A program made the position numbers and the translations under genes. Under the pieces are notes generated by a model, which searched no databases, was not told where the DNA came from, and saw only the letters and a program-made list of their open reading frames with translations. Positions 44,852-55,949 of a DNA stretch of 64,000 bases are shown piece by piece (positions within the stretch are counted from its first letter, which is position 1; each line of letters opens with the position of its first letter). The stretch is from Pegoplata infirma. Taxonomy: Eukaryota > Arthropoda > Insecta > Diptera > Anthomyiidae. The stretch spans positions 126,560,194-126,624,193 of the forward strand of contig OY992537.1 of NCBI GenBank assembly GCA_963921195.1, in the 5' to 3' direction.

Positions 44852-45042
44852 CCTCAGGGCACACCAAAGCCCAAATATTAACACAAACGCCAAAAAAGGA
44901 CGGACGGACAAATCTTCATGTCGTTAGGCGCGGTATAGAGTTTGATTTTAGAAACATGGTTTCTTTGGGAAATGTTCTTAGAATTTCTTGTAGATTATGT
45001 TTTTGCTATACGATTTTTGACAAAAAAAATCGACCCGCCCTA

Positions 45043-45460
45043 AAATATATTCATGATTCTCGACCGATTTTAAGACGATCTAGCGATGTCCGTCCGTCTG
45101 TACGTCTGTCTGTCTGTTGAAAACACGCCAACTTTTGAAAGACTACACGGAGGCTCCTGAAGTTTAGCGTATGTGTTGGGCAGTTACCTGGTCAGGTTGG
45201 TATTGCAATCCAGCGAAATCGGTATAGTGGTTCAAAAGTTATGAGCAAAAGACTGAATTTCGGCAACGGTTTTTCGTGAATTTACGAGATAAAAAAACAC
45301 GCTAAATTTCGAAAGGCAATTCTGAGGATGCTGAAGCTTGGCATATATATTTTTTGTTCTCCTGGGCTGGTTCGAATTGAATTTCAGCCAAATCGGTCCA
45401 GTGGTTCGAAAGATATTAGTAAAACCGTGAATTTCAGATTAGGTTCACCTTAAATTCACG
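45043..45460 (+). mobile_element. mini-me-type element, left part of split copy
   Basis: It begins in the TA tract, where family E copy 2 ends, and carries a short GTCY tract (45087-45119). It runs to AAATTCACG, where the hAT-type element inserted. It resumes at 51324. Confidence 0.85.
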
Positions 45461-45649
45461 TAGGGTTTGCAATGCGGTTTTAATCGTAACCGTAACAGTG
45501 GTTAACCGCACTATTTAACCGTAACCGTAACCGCATAAAAAAATCCTGCGGTTACGGTTAATTTTATTAACCTAAGATTTGTAGGACAAAATAGGTTTTT
45601 GTATAGAATATATAAATTGGTTTTGTACAGAATATAAATAGGTTTTGTA

Positions 45650-46265
45650 CAGAATATGAAACTTTTTCTATTGCAAAAATATTTCAGAATCTGAAAATTT
45701 TTCTGTAGAATAAATATCTCAGATTCTGAGACAGCTTCTTACGAAAATATGCCTCAGAGTCTGAAAAATTTTCTATTAAAAAAAAATGCTCAGAGTTCTG
45801 TAGAATAAATTTCTCAGGTTCTGAGACAGTTTCTATTAAAAATATGACCCAGAGGCTGAAACTTTTTCTTTAGACAATATGCCTCAGAATCTGAATAATT
45901 TTCTATTGAAAAAATGTTTCAGAGTCTGAAACTTTTTCTATAAAAAATCAGAATCTCAAACAGTTTTTATAAAAAATATATTCGTGAATCCAATTGTAAG
46001 CCTTTTCCTTTAGAAAGAATATTTAATAATCTGAGACTTTTGCTATAGAAAAAATTTCTCAGCAACAGAACCTTTTTCTAAAGAAAAATAATGATATTTA
46101 AGACTATTTAAAAACAATTCCTAGAATCTAATATTCTTTTTTAAATCAGACAATTTCTCAGAATCTGAAAATTGTTCAATCGAAAAAGTGGCTCAGAATC
46201 TATTGATTTTTTTACAAAAAAAATGTCTCAGATGCTGATACTATTTCAATTTTCAAAAAAAAGAC
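45650..46265. repeat. Degenerate tandem repeat related to 27590-28275
   Basis: TCAGA.TCTGAAACTTTTTCT and TATAGAAAAAAT motifs recur about a dozen times with strong drift. Confidence 0.7.
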
Positions 46266-46912
46266 GTTTTTTCATTTTTAATTAATATTTTTATTTTTTA
46301 AAAGGGACGAAAAACTTTTTTTAACTTTATCCCACCAAAACTCAAAAATCTACCCTCCACTTTCTACATTTTAAATAAAATCAGTTATCAAAAAAGAATT
46401 AAATTAAAATTATCAGAGAAGGTAAAATCACAAGATATGTGTGTGATGTGCTTGCATACGTGGAATTTCTGTATTAAATATCATGTATATTTTTTTTTTT
46501 CTTGAGTCTAGTGTGGCAGCGCAAAAAAAAAAAAAAAAACAAATTAGCAGAAGTGTGGCTGTGTGATTGTGTTTTTTTGTTTTGTTTTGCAAAGATGTGG
46601 TTTGTGATTTGTGAATTTATGTGTTTTCACATAAATGTGAAATTGATTTTAATTTTCGTATCAAATTTTAACATCAACATTATGATTTTGCCAAATCGTA
46701 TATACATACATATACTGTATTTAAGAATTTATTAATATTTAAAATTGTGGAATTGTAGTTACTTTGAGAATAACAAAATTGTTGTGTTATTAAGGAAATT
46801 TTATTAAGAAATGTAAAGATTTGGTTTTGGTAAAGGAACATACATATGTATATTAGGGTGGGGTGGATAAAAAATATTGTTTTGTATGATGACAACATAT
46901 TACAAATTATTT

Positions 46913-47267
46913 CCCTAGTAAAAAAGTTTTGATATAATAATATATAATTTGATACAATCATATTAAAATATATATGAGTTTTTATATGTTCAGATCTAAT
47001 TATATGAAAGATTTAATATGGCTCCATTTTCTTATCTGAGGTTATACATAAATATATATGACTTCATATAATTATATAAATCTACATTTATTTTTATAAA
47101 ATAAGATCAACTGGATTTATTTGGATGTGACCAAAATTCGGATCTCATTGTATAATTTTTTATATTTGTGTATCTAAAATAATACAATTAGATAATTATT
47201 TGATACAACTTGATACAGCCAATTTTGAGATCAAATTAGATCTTAAAAAGTTTTTTTTTTACTCGGG
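46913..47267 (+). mobile_element. CCCTAGTAAAAAAG MITE, copy M1 (355 bp)
   Basis: Ends CCCTAGTAAAAAAGTTTT / TTTTACTCGGG, flanked by TT (46911-46912 and 47268-47269). The same flanking sequence occurs without the insertion at 47290-47370, which confirms the 2-bp duplication. Confidence 0.92.
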
Positions 47268-47428
47268 TTTGTAATTTTTATTATCATTTTATGTATATTA
47301 GGGTGGGGTGGATAAAAAAAATTGTTTTGTATGATGACAACATATTACAAATTATTTTGTAATTTTTATTATCATTTTATTTTTGAATGCATTTTACAAC
47401 AAATACTTTGATTTTTTTTGTTTAACTA

Positions 47429-47783
47429 CCCGAGTAAAAAAAAAACTTTTTAAGATCTAATTTGATCTCAAAATTGGCTGTATCAAGTTGTATCAAATAA
47501 TTATCTAATTGTATTATTTTAGATACACAAATATAAAAAATTATACAATGAGATCCGAATTTTGGTCACATCCAAATAAATCCAGTTGATCTTATTTTAT
47601 AAAAATAAATGTAGATTTATATAATTATATGAAGTCATATATATTTATGTATAACCTCAGATAAGAAAATGGAGCCATATTAAATCTTTCATATAATTAG
47701 ATCTGAACATATAAAAACTCATATATATTTTAATATGATTGTATCAAATTATATATTATTATATCAAAACTTTTTTACTAGGG
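47429..47783 (-). mobile_element. CCCTAGTAAAAAAG MITE, copy M2 (355 bp)
   Basis: The exact reverse complement of M1 as far as I can read, base for base over 355 bp. Flanked by TA (47427-47428 and 47784-47785). Confidence 0.92.
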
Positions 47784-47940
47784 TATACAGTTTTTTTTGT
47801 TTAACTATAGGGGTTTTTACGATCTCTGGCATTATTCGTGATATACGCGTGATCGTGTGTGAAATTTTATGTTACCCACGTGATCGTAAGTGCACGTAAT
47901 TAGACAATTTGTTTTTTGAGTAGAAAAGATAAAAAAAAAA

Positions 47941-48386
47941 AACAAGTAAAAATGTTAAATTTGGCCGTGCCGAATGATCTCTGTATATCAAAAAGATTAT
48001 TGCAAAAAACTTAAAAAAAAAAAAAAATTAAAAAAAATTTCCGCGAAAAAAAATTTTGGAAAAAAAAATCCACGTTTTTTTTTTCTTTTTTGTCAAAAAA
48101 TGTATTTGTACTTGTTTAAGTACCTTTCGGTGTTCAATTATGTTCACATATGTCAACCAGCAACCGAATTAAAGCATTTTGTATTTTTAGGTTATGTTGA
48201 ATGTACCAACATTTTTGAGGTGTCCTTACATTTTCGATCATAACTTTTGAACCGCTGAGGAGAACTTCCAATAAATATGTTAAGTTTCAGTCATCTACGT
48301 GTAATATCTTGGTCGTGATCACCATTTCCACAGACAGACGGACATCGGTAGAATGTCTTAAAATCGATCACTGATCAATAATATAT
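47941..48386. repeat. GTCY-bearing dispersed repeat, left part
   Basis: Starts AACAAGTAAAAATGTTAAAT, has the GGCCGTGCCGAAT motif, and later CACAGACAGACGGACATCGG followed by AAAATCGATCACTGATCAAT, a mini-me-like order in reverse. It is interrupted by the fold-back at 48387. Confidence 0.6.
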
Positions 48387-50256
48387 GGGCTTTCCAAGCC
48401 AAATCACTCACTTTTAGACCCAACCCCTTTCGATTATTTTTGGATATGTTTTAGTACTTATTAAATGCAACATGGACACCAATTTTCAGCCTTTTATTCC
48501 AGAATGGTGTTGAGTAATCAATTTTTCAAAATGGCGATTTTTTCAAAAAAATTCAAAACTTGAAATTTTCAATTAATTTTGACCAGTTAAAACTTTAGAT
48601 ATATTAAAAAAAGTTGGACAACGTTTTCTTGGTATTTAAATGTAGTTTTAGAAAAAAAATATTAAAAAATTATTCGAAGTAATAATCACTTATTTTTTAA
48701 CGTTTTAAAATTAAAATCTACTTTTTGTAAAAGTCCGAAACCTTCGATTTTTTTCTTCAAAAAGTCTAAAAGTTCTACTCTAAACTACGCAACTTTTGAG
48801 CCATAAATCGAGATATGATCGCAATTCGTTCTATTTTTTTTTTAAATTTTGAAAATTGCCCCTTATACTTTTTGAGTCTGATTTATTTTGTATGGTGCTC
48901 CAAAAAAAATTAAATTGGTAGATACTGACCCTAACTTACCCTAGATATATTCATTTCGAGGTAAAAATACATCTCACAAAAATTAACAACGATCGGACAT
49001 GGGTAAGGCGTTCCGCATGGGCCTTGAAGTTTAGAAAGCGGATTACAAGGAAAAATATGGATTTTTTTCTGTTTTCTAATTTTTTTTGGTATTTTAAGTT
49101 AAGCTTAAATTTAAGTGGTTACAGAATTATAATACGAAGTAAAATGCCTCTCTAAAAAGGTACCAAAAACTGAAATCGGTTGAAAATCAGCCAAGTTATT
49201 ACAACTTCCCCAAGCATCTAACGTATGGTAGACCACTTGATTAAGCAATACAATCCGATTTTTAAAATTCATTGAAATTTCGTACTGTAATAACATTTTT
49301 TTTATTCTTCAAGTTCGAATGTATTAAGATGACAAGTATTTTTCATATTGTGATTAATATTTCTATTAAAAAAAAATTTTTTTTGTTTTAAAATTTGGAA
49401 AAACCAAAAAAATATTACACTGAAACATGAATAATGAAGCAATGTTATTACAGTAGAAAATTTAATTTTTATTAGAATGGCATTTTACTCTACATCATAA
49501 TTCTGTAATCACTTAACTTAAAACTTAACTTAAAATACCAAAAAAATTTAGAAAACAGAAAAAAATGCATATACTTCCTTGTAATCCGTTTTTAAAACTT
49601 CAAGGACCATGCTATACACCTTACCCATTTCCGATTGTCCTAAATTTTTGTGAGACGTATTTTTACCTTGAAGTGAATATATCTAGGGTAAGTTACGGTC
49701 AGTATCTACCAATTTATTTTTTTTTTTGATCACCATATAAAGTAAATCAGAGCCAAAAAATAAAAGGCGCAATTTTAAAAAATTTTTAAAAAATAAAAAG
49801 AATTGTGATCACATCTCGAATTATGGCTCAAAAGTTGCGTAATTTAGAGTTGAATTTTTATAGTTTTTTACAAAAAAATCGAAGGTTTCGAACTTTTTCA
49901 AAAAGTGGATTATAATTTTTAAACGTCAAAAAATAAGTGATAGCTACTTCGAATAATTTTTTCATATTTTTTTTTTTCTAAAACTACATTTAAATACCAA
50001 CAAAACGTTGTCCAACTTTTTTTTAAATATCTATATTTTTTAATGGTCAAAATTAATTAAAAATTTTAATTTTGTAATTTTTTTGAGAAAATCGCCATTT
50101 TGAAAAATCGATTACTCAACACCATCTTGAAATAAAAGGCTGAAAATTGGTGTCCAAGTTGCATTTAATAAGTACTAAAACATATCCAAAAATAAAATAA
50201 ATCGAAAGGGGTCGGGTCTAAAAGTGAGTGATTTGGCTTGGAATGTCCCATATATA
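48387..50256. mobile_element. Fold-back element (about 1.87 kb)
   Basis: TGGGCTTTCCAAGCCAAATC at the left matches the complement of GATTTGGCTTGGAATGTCCC at the right. Inverted similarity continues for about 750 bp on both sides (for example AAATGGCGATTTT, CACCAATTTTCAGCC), leaving a short centre near 49150-49480. The flanking ATATA/TATA allows a TA or TATA duplication. Confidence 0.75.
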
Positions 50257-50282
50257 CTTTATTGGGTCCTAGAAAACATATT

Positions 50283-50637
50283 AACCCTCTAACTCCCTCT
50301 CATAACGGTATTTTTTGGGTCTATTCTAACAAATCGCAAAAACACCCCGAAAGAGGGGGAGTGTGGGGATGAAATGTTCTACAAAAATATTGTTATTAAA
50401 ATTTAACTATATACCTCAGAGCACACCAAAGCCCAAAAATTAACACAAACACCAAAAAATAGTCAAATTCTATGTTTGCTTATGAAAAAAAGGACGGACG
50501 GACAAATCTTCATGTCGTTAGGCGCGGTATAGGGTTTGATTTAAGAAACATGGTTTCTTTGGGAAATGTTCTTAGAATTTCTTTTAGATTTTGTTTTTGC
50601 TATACGAATTTTGACAAAAAAAAAATCGACCGCCCTA
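50283..50637 (+). mobile_element. Family E, partial third copy
   Basis: Contains TAACTCCCTCTCATAACGG-like sequence, the CATGTCGTTAGGCGCGG block, a GGACGGACGGAC tract and the right TIR to TCGACCGCCCTA. The left half is missing. Confidence 0.75.
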
Positions 50638-51240
50638 ATTTACACACAAAACAAGAAAAAAAAAAAACAAAAAAATCATATTACAACACGATTTATTTTT
50701 CCGACTCTAATATTTTTTTCTATAAAAAACAATATAATATTTGCCAAAACGTGTTTTTTTTTATACAGGCTAATATATTTTTCCATACAGCTACACGTTT
50801 TTTTTTTTCATATTACAAAACGATTTTTTTACCCACTCTAATATAATATATTCTCAAGCAAAACAATTTTTTGTTTTGTACATTGTCGCTAATAACAAGT
50901 CAAAGCAAAATAATTTGTCTCCAACACATATATATGTATGTAGGATTTACCAAACAAAAGTAATGTTTATGTTTAACTTTTGTTATATTAAAATAAATCC
51001 ACATGTGAAAAATGTGAAAATTGCATGTAAAAAAAATTTATGATGCTAAAATTCTTGAATAACAGAAGCTAAAAAAAATACACATGCATACAGGCACGCT
51101 AATGCAAGTTTTTTTTTTTTTTACAAAGCTGAGAGAATAACATGTGTTTTCTTGCTATTCAGTTTTATGGTGTGATTTACCATTGCGTTAATGTGTATGC
51201 AAGCACAAATACGTTCTCTGAAAATTATTTTAAAAGAGTG
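50638..51240. other. AT-rich interior of the 5.86-kb hAT-type element
   Basis: CTAATAT and ACACG/TTTTTTTTTTT patches only; the frames at 50472-50846 read through repeats. No feature supported. Confidence 0.4.
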
Positions 51241-51323
51241 CGGTTAACCGTTAACCGCGGTTAATCGCTTGAATTTTAACCGTAACCGCGGTTAAGCAAA
51301 ACTGCAGTTAATTGCAAACCCTA

Positions 51324-51652
51324 AATACACGTGTTGAAAACCCGTTAAACATAGTTTAAAAACATTGGTAAGTCACAAAAATATTTTGCAACGTATTTTT
51401 GTCACTCAAAAATATTTTTACACTAAAAAAAAAAATACACTCGAAAAAAATTTTACACTCAAAAAAAATATATAGTAAATTATTTCTTTTTTTTCAAAAA
51501 TTACTTAAAAAAAAAGTTTTTTTACACAAAAAAAATATTTCTAATTAAAAAAATTATTTTTTTCACGTTAGAAAATTAACTATCACTTAAAAAGAGCATT
51601 GTGGAGGGTATTCATAGATTCGGCCAAGTCGAATTTAACTTTTCTACTTGTT
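51324..51652 (+). mobile_element. mini-me-type element, right part of split copy
   Basis: Resumes AATACACGTGTTGAAAACCC and ends GGAGGGTATTCATAGATTCG...TTTTCTACTTG, exactly as in the copies at 37978 and 55884. Confidence 0.85.
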
Positions 51653-51910
51653 TTTTTTTATAAAGGATTTATGTTTTTTTTGTTGCCAAAAAATTGTTTA
51701 GCAATGCTGTGGCTTTTTTTTTTTGTAAAAAGTTGTATACCGTAATTTAATCTTGCGTGACTTATGCGTAAGCGTGATTGAATTTGGAGGAATCAACGCG
51801 TGAGCAATTCTTTTTACTCACGTGAATAGTAAGTGAGCGTAAGTAAAGAATAAAATGTGTGTGAGTGATTCAATTAGTGTTTGCGTGTATGTATGAATTT
51901 TTATGTATTT

Positions 51911-52137
51911 CACAGAGAAAACAGTTGAATTATGCCAGCCGAATTTAGAGCCAATTGCATGGTTTAATAACAACAACCGAAATTTTCGGTTGGCTATTAC
52001 CGAAATTTATTTAAACCAACAGAAGATAAATTTTCAAAACAAATTTTAGTTACAGCAACCGAAAATTTCGGTTATTGTTATTAATCTTTGCAGTTGGATC
52101 TAAATTCGGCTGGCACAACAAAACTGTTCTCTCTGTG
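51911..52137. mobile_element. Palindromic MITE with CACAGAGA ends (227 bp)
   Basis: CACAGAGAAAACAGTT / AACTGTTCTCTCTGTG enclose inverted blocks GCCAGCCGAATTTAGA and AACCGAAATTTTCGGTTG. No clear target duplication. The ends resemble the CACGCAGA element at 34843. Confidence 0.75.
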
Positions 52138-52300
52138 TAGACAACTAAAATATGAATCAAAATTATATAATCGAATAGGTAATTTGTTGAGTACTATAAA
52201 AAAAATATATGTATATAAAAAATAAAAAAACAGTCTGTGCCCAATTTATTCTTGAAATCTCTACCATTTTTAAAAAATTAAATAAAATATACCAGCGTTT

Positions 52301-52960
52301 TTAAACTCATTGTTAATCAAAGTAATTCCTTTCAAAAATCTGTCTGGACCAGAATTATCCTTTTTATCCGCACTGTCCCGCTTGTGACCGTTTTCACAAA
52401 TGGAATGAATTTATAAAAAATTTAAAAAAAATTAAAAAAAAATTATCTTGTTTTGAAAACCCCCTTTTTAAACTCACCATAATCAAAAATTCCACGGCCT
52501 TTCAAAAAAACTAACTGAGCCAGAATTATCGTTTTTATCAGCACTTTCCACAAAAGTTGACCGCTTGTGCCCGTTTTCACAAATGGAATTGAAATATTAA
52601 AAGTTTTTAAAAAAAATTAGCTTTTTTTTTTTAAACCCTCTTTTTAAACTCATCGTTATCAAAAGTTCCACGCCCTTTCAAAAAACTGTCTGTACCAAAA
52701 TTATTCTTTTTATCCCAACTTCCAAAAAAGTTGCCCGCTTGTGCCCGTTTACAAAAATGTAAATAAAATATTAAAAATTTTAAAAAATAATATTTTTTGT
52801 GAAAACCCCCTTTTTTACTCATTGTTATCAAAAGTTCCACGCACTTTCAAAAAACTGTCTGGGCCAGAATTATCCTTGTGCCCGGTTTAAAAATTTTTTA
52901 TTGAAACGGGCAATAGCGTTTTCAGAAATGGAATTGAAATAAAATTTATAAAAAATTGGA
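52301..52960. repeat. Tandem repeat, about 170-bp unit, four copies
   Basis: Units start near 52301, 52469, 52645 and 52816 with AAACTCAT..TTATCAAAAGTTCC. Each includes CTTTCAAAAA.CTGTCTG, CCAGAATTATC and GCTTGTGCCCGTTTTCAC. Confidence 0.85.
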
Positions 52961-52973
52961 AAAAAAAGATTTT

Positions 52974-53067
52974 TTCACGTTAGAGATTTTACTATTACTT
53001 AAAAAGAGCATTGTGGAGGGTATTTATTCATGGATTCGTCCAAGTTGAATTTAACTTTTTTACTTGT
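52974..53067 (+). mobile_element. mini-me-type element, 3' end only
   Basis: TTTCACGTTAGAGATTTTAC, then GCATTGTGGAGGGTATT and TTAACTTTTTTACTTGTTTT. The tandem repeat at 52301-52960 may occupy its body. Confidence 0.75.
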
Positions 53068-53718
53068 TTTTTTTTTTTGTAATGGAAACAAAATTAACTT
53101 TCATAATATTTTTAATGTACTGAATTAACCTTAAGTTTTTTTTTTTCTTTTTAATGAATTAACACAAATTTTACTTTGTAATCTACAATTTGTTAAATAA
53201 TAAACATCATAAACTGATGACAAGATGTGATAAAATGTTGTTTATCCAAAATGACATCCGAATGAAATTGTACAAATTGAATTATAGTTGTTGCCACATA
53301 ACAAATATGGCAATATCCTCTTAACAGAGTTGTATTCTAGATTTCTAAAAAAATAAAAAAAAAACATTATCTGGTATTAAAATCATTAATTTACACAGCT
53401 TGCCATTTTATTTAATCATTTATAATTTTAAGTAATAAAACGAATTTATGTCAATTATTTTTTTTAATTCGTAAAATAAAATATTTTAAACAATAATAGG
53501 CAATAAATCAAAAATCAAGTTTATAATACAGAACAAGTACCTGCACGAGAAAAAAAAACAGAAAAAATTCTAAATCAATTCTATGTCAAACGTTCTGAAA
53601 ATACCAATACAATATTATACAAATGCCAAACATTAAATTAAACAAATAAAACATTTAATAAAAATGTGTGGAAATTTAAACGGTGCACAGTGTGGCGAAC
53701 ATGACCAAAAGTGATACA
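53068..53718. other. No feature seen
   Basis: AT-rich, without repeats shared with the rest of the window and without a usable frame. Confidence 0.4.
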
Positions 53719-54781
53719 TTAGACTGGCATTTTTTTTCTCAACTTTCGATTTTCCCAAGTGTCCAGGCAAATTTTTATTGTCCAAGATCTAAAACTTATG
53801 TGGTACAAATTTGAGGTCAATCGGATTAAATTAACCCGTGGCGCCCGGCGGTCAAAGTTTTGGATTTTTGAAAAATGTAAAAAATAAAAATAAAAAATTT
53901 AATTTCTTTCCACACATCATATTTGTTAATTTTGATGCGGTGAGCACGAATATCAAAAAAAAATAAAATCGGTCGAACGGTTTTCGAGATATCGCCATTT
54001 GAAATTTGCAAAAAATGGCGGATTTTTCCTACGTTCAAGAAATTTTTTAAAAAACATCACAATTTTTTTCCCCTCGGCCATTTCATAGACCTTAAGACAA
54101 TCTTTCATTTAAATCTAATTGGAGCCAAATCCGGTCATTTTATCCCGTGGCGCCCTTCGGTCAAAGTTATGGATTTTTGAAAAATTTCGACCAAAAAAAA
54201 TTAGATTTTTTAAAAATTAAAAAAAAAAAATGGTTTTGATATTTTATTTTAATTAAATTTGGCATGCTGAAAACAAATGTCATAAAATTTCTTGAATCGG
54301 TCTAACGGTTTTCGAGATATCCCCATTTGAAATTTTCCAAAAAATGCCCAAAATGGTAGTTTTTTCCTACGTTCAAGAAATTTTTTAAAAAACATCACAT
54401 TTTTTTTTCCCTCTCCCATTTAATAGAGCTTAAGACAATCTTTGATTTAAATCTAATTTGAGCCAAATCCGATCATTTTATCCCGAGGCGCCCTTCGGTC
54501 AAAGTTTTGGATTTTTGGTGGAAATTTTTCAAAAATCCAAAACTTTGACCGAAAGGCACCACGGGATAAAATGATCGGATTTGGCTCAAATTATATTTAA
54601 ATGAAATATTGTCTTAAGCTCTATGAAATGGTCGAGGAAAAAAAAATTGTGATGTTTTTAAAAAATTTCTTAAACGTAGAAAAAAACCGTCATTTTTTTC
54701 AAATTTCAAATGGTGATATCTCGAAAACCGTTCGACCGATTTTAACTTTAACATGATAATGTTTTTAGGCTGGTGTCTAAT
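53719..54781. mobile_element. Fold-back/tandem element (about 1.06 kb)
   Basis: Two direct units of about 310-340 bp (from 53837 and 54144) carry GCCCTTCGGTCAAAGTTTTG, GGTTTTCGAGATATCGCCAT and CCTACGTTCAAGAAATTTTT. A third unit is inverted (54530-54760). Possible ends TTAGACTGGCATTTT / GGCTGGTGTCTAA are weak. Confidence 0.6.
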
Positions 54782-54857
54782 TTTAAAAAAGTTGCAGGAC
54801 GCCACCACAGTTTGACTATATAAGCTAACAATTAACGAAAAAGAAAACAAGAATTCA

Positions 54858-55370
54858 ACTTGAGCCCTTATAACAAATATAATTAGAGCCCGTGCTCGAT
54901 CTGTACTTACAGAAAAAATCAAATAAAATTACTGACAAAATATGTCGCCATTAGGCACGTCTCCGAAACAGAAAATGCAAATTCCTTCATTTGTGTCTGC
55001 AATTGCAGATCATGTTGGTAACCCTTGCGAAATAATGTAAGTGGCAAAAAAGATGAAAGAAAGTATGAAGTGAGGTTGAGATTGCTAGAAATAGAACTGT
55101 AGTGTTGGAAACTGTCAAAATTTTTTCTGTAGAAACTATAAATATTCACATATATAAAAAACAGTTTTCGTTAGCAAGACAAACCGACATTTAAAATCCT
55201 ACTGATGATGACACTAACTGGGGTGTTTGAAACCGGTATAGGAAATACCAGAAATGTCTATAATTTTTAGGAATTCAATTTTTCTTCTGAGTTTTTTCAA
55301 CTTGAACGTTTATAACATATATAATTAGAGCCCGTGCTCGATCTGTACTTACAGAAAAAATCAAATTAAG
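54858..55370. repeat. Direct repeat pair flanking a short exon-like stretch
   Basis: ATATAATTAGAGCCCGTGCT followed by CGATCTGTACTTACAG occurs at about 54880-54912 and 55318-55352, about 440 bp apart. A third relative is near 19930. Between them, 54944-55036 reads from an ATG as 31 codons to a GTAAGT. This resembles an exon but stands alone. Confidence 0.5.
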
Positions 55371-55509
55371 TACTATTTTCATTTTCTTAAAACCAAAAAT
55401 ATTAATAACTTGGGTTTGTAACTTGGATAATAATTCACCTCGTGGTGAATTACACCGTTTTTCACCAGCTAGTGAATAAAAAGTTACATAATTATTTTTC
55501 AACCAAAAA

Positions 55510-55880
55510 AAAAATTTTTTTTTCATAAAATTTTTTTTTCCATCAATTTTTTTTTCATCAAATTTTTTTTTTCATTATTTTTTTTTTTTATCAAATTTGT
55601 TTTTTCATAAAACTTTTTTTTCATCATTTTTTTTTTATCAAATTTTTTTTTCATCAATTTTTTTTTATTAATTTTTTTTCATCAAAATTTTTTTTTCATT
55701 AATTTTTTCATAAATTTTTTTATCACAATTTTTTTTCATAAATTTTTTTTTCATCAAATTTGTTTTTCATCAAATTTTTTTTTCATCAAATTTTTTTTTT
55801 CGTTAATTTTTTTCATAAATTTTTTTTTTTCCATAAATTTTTTTTTTCTTTTCATCATTTTTTTTGTCCTCAAATTTTTT
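55510..55880 (+). repeat. T-rich minisatellite, left block
   Basis: Degenerate units of about 14-20 bp of the form TTTTTTTTCATCAAA. It is continuous in type with 57543-57962, so the mini-me element between them is an insertion into one array. Confidence 0.85.
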
Positions 55881-55949
55881 TATATCCTCCACTCTAGTGA
55901 TAGAGGGTATATATAAGTTTGTCATTCCGTTTGTAACACCTCGAAATTT

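Larger units (their letters stand above)
42765..45042 (+). mobile_element. TIR element family E, copy 2 (1.49 kb net, carrying a hAT-type insertion)
   Basis: Ends TAGGGCGGGTCGATTT / AAAATCGACCCGCCCTA. Long TIRs include GAAATTCTAAGAA-like and GAAACCAT blocks and the GTTAGGCG motif, with GTCY tracts just inside both arms (42906-42930 and 44898-44912). The internal order matches copy 1 in inverse. The right border abuts the mini-me core (ATATATTCATGATTCTCG), so the site was again the mini-me (TA)n tract. A third, partial copy lies at 50283-50637. Confidence 0.8.
45461..51323. mobile_element. hAT-type element, 5.86 kb with nested elements
   Basis: TIRs TAGGGTTTGCAA / TTGCAAACCCTA; flanks AATTCACG (45453-45460) and AATACACG (51324-51331) agree at seven of eight bases. 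Uninterrupted mini-me copies (for example 57180) confirm the site. Subterminal GGTTAACCGCGGTTAA / CCGTAACCGTAACCG repeats parallel the ATCGCGATTA repeats of the element at 20561, a related architecture with different motifs. No transposase frame. Confidence 0.85.

Noticed and set aside
50472..50846. 124-residue plus-strand frame
   Set aside because: Starts in family E TIR sequence and continues into T-rich DNA. The same TIR in other copies encodes different, interrupted peptides.
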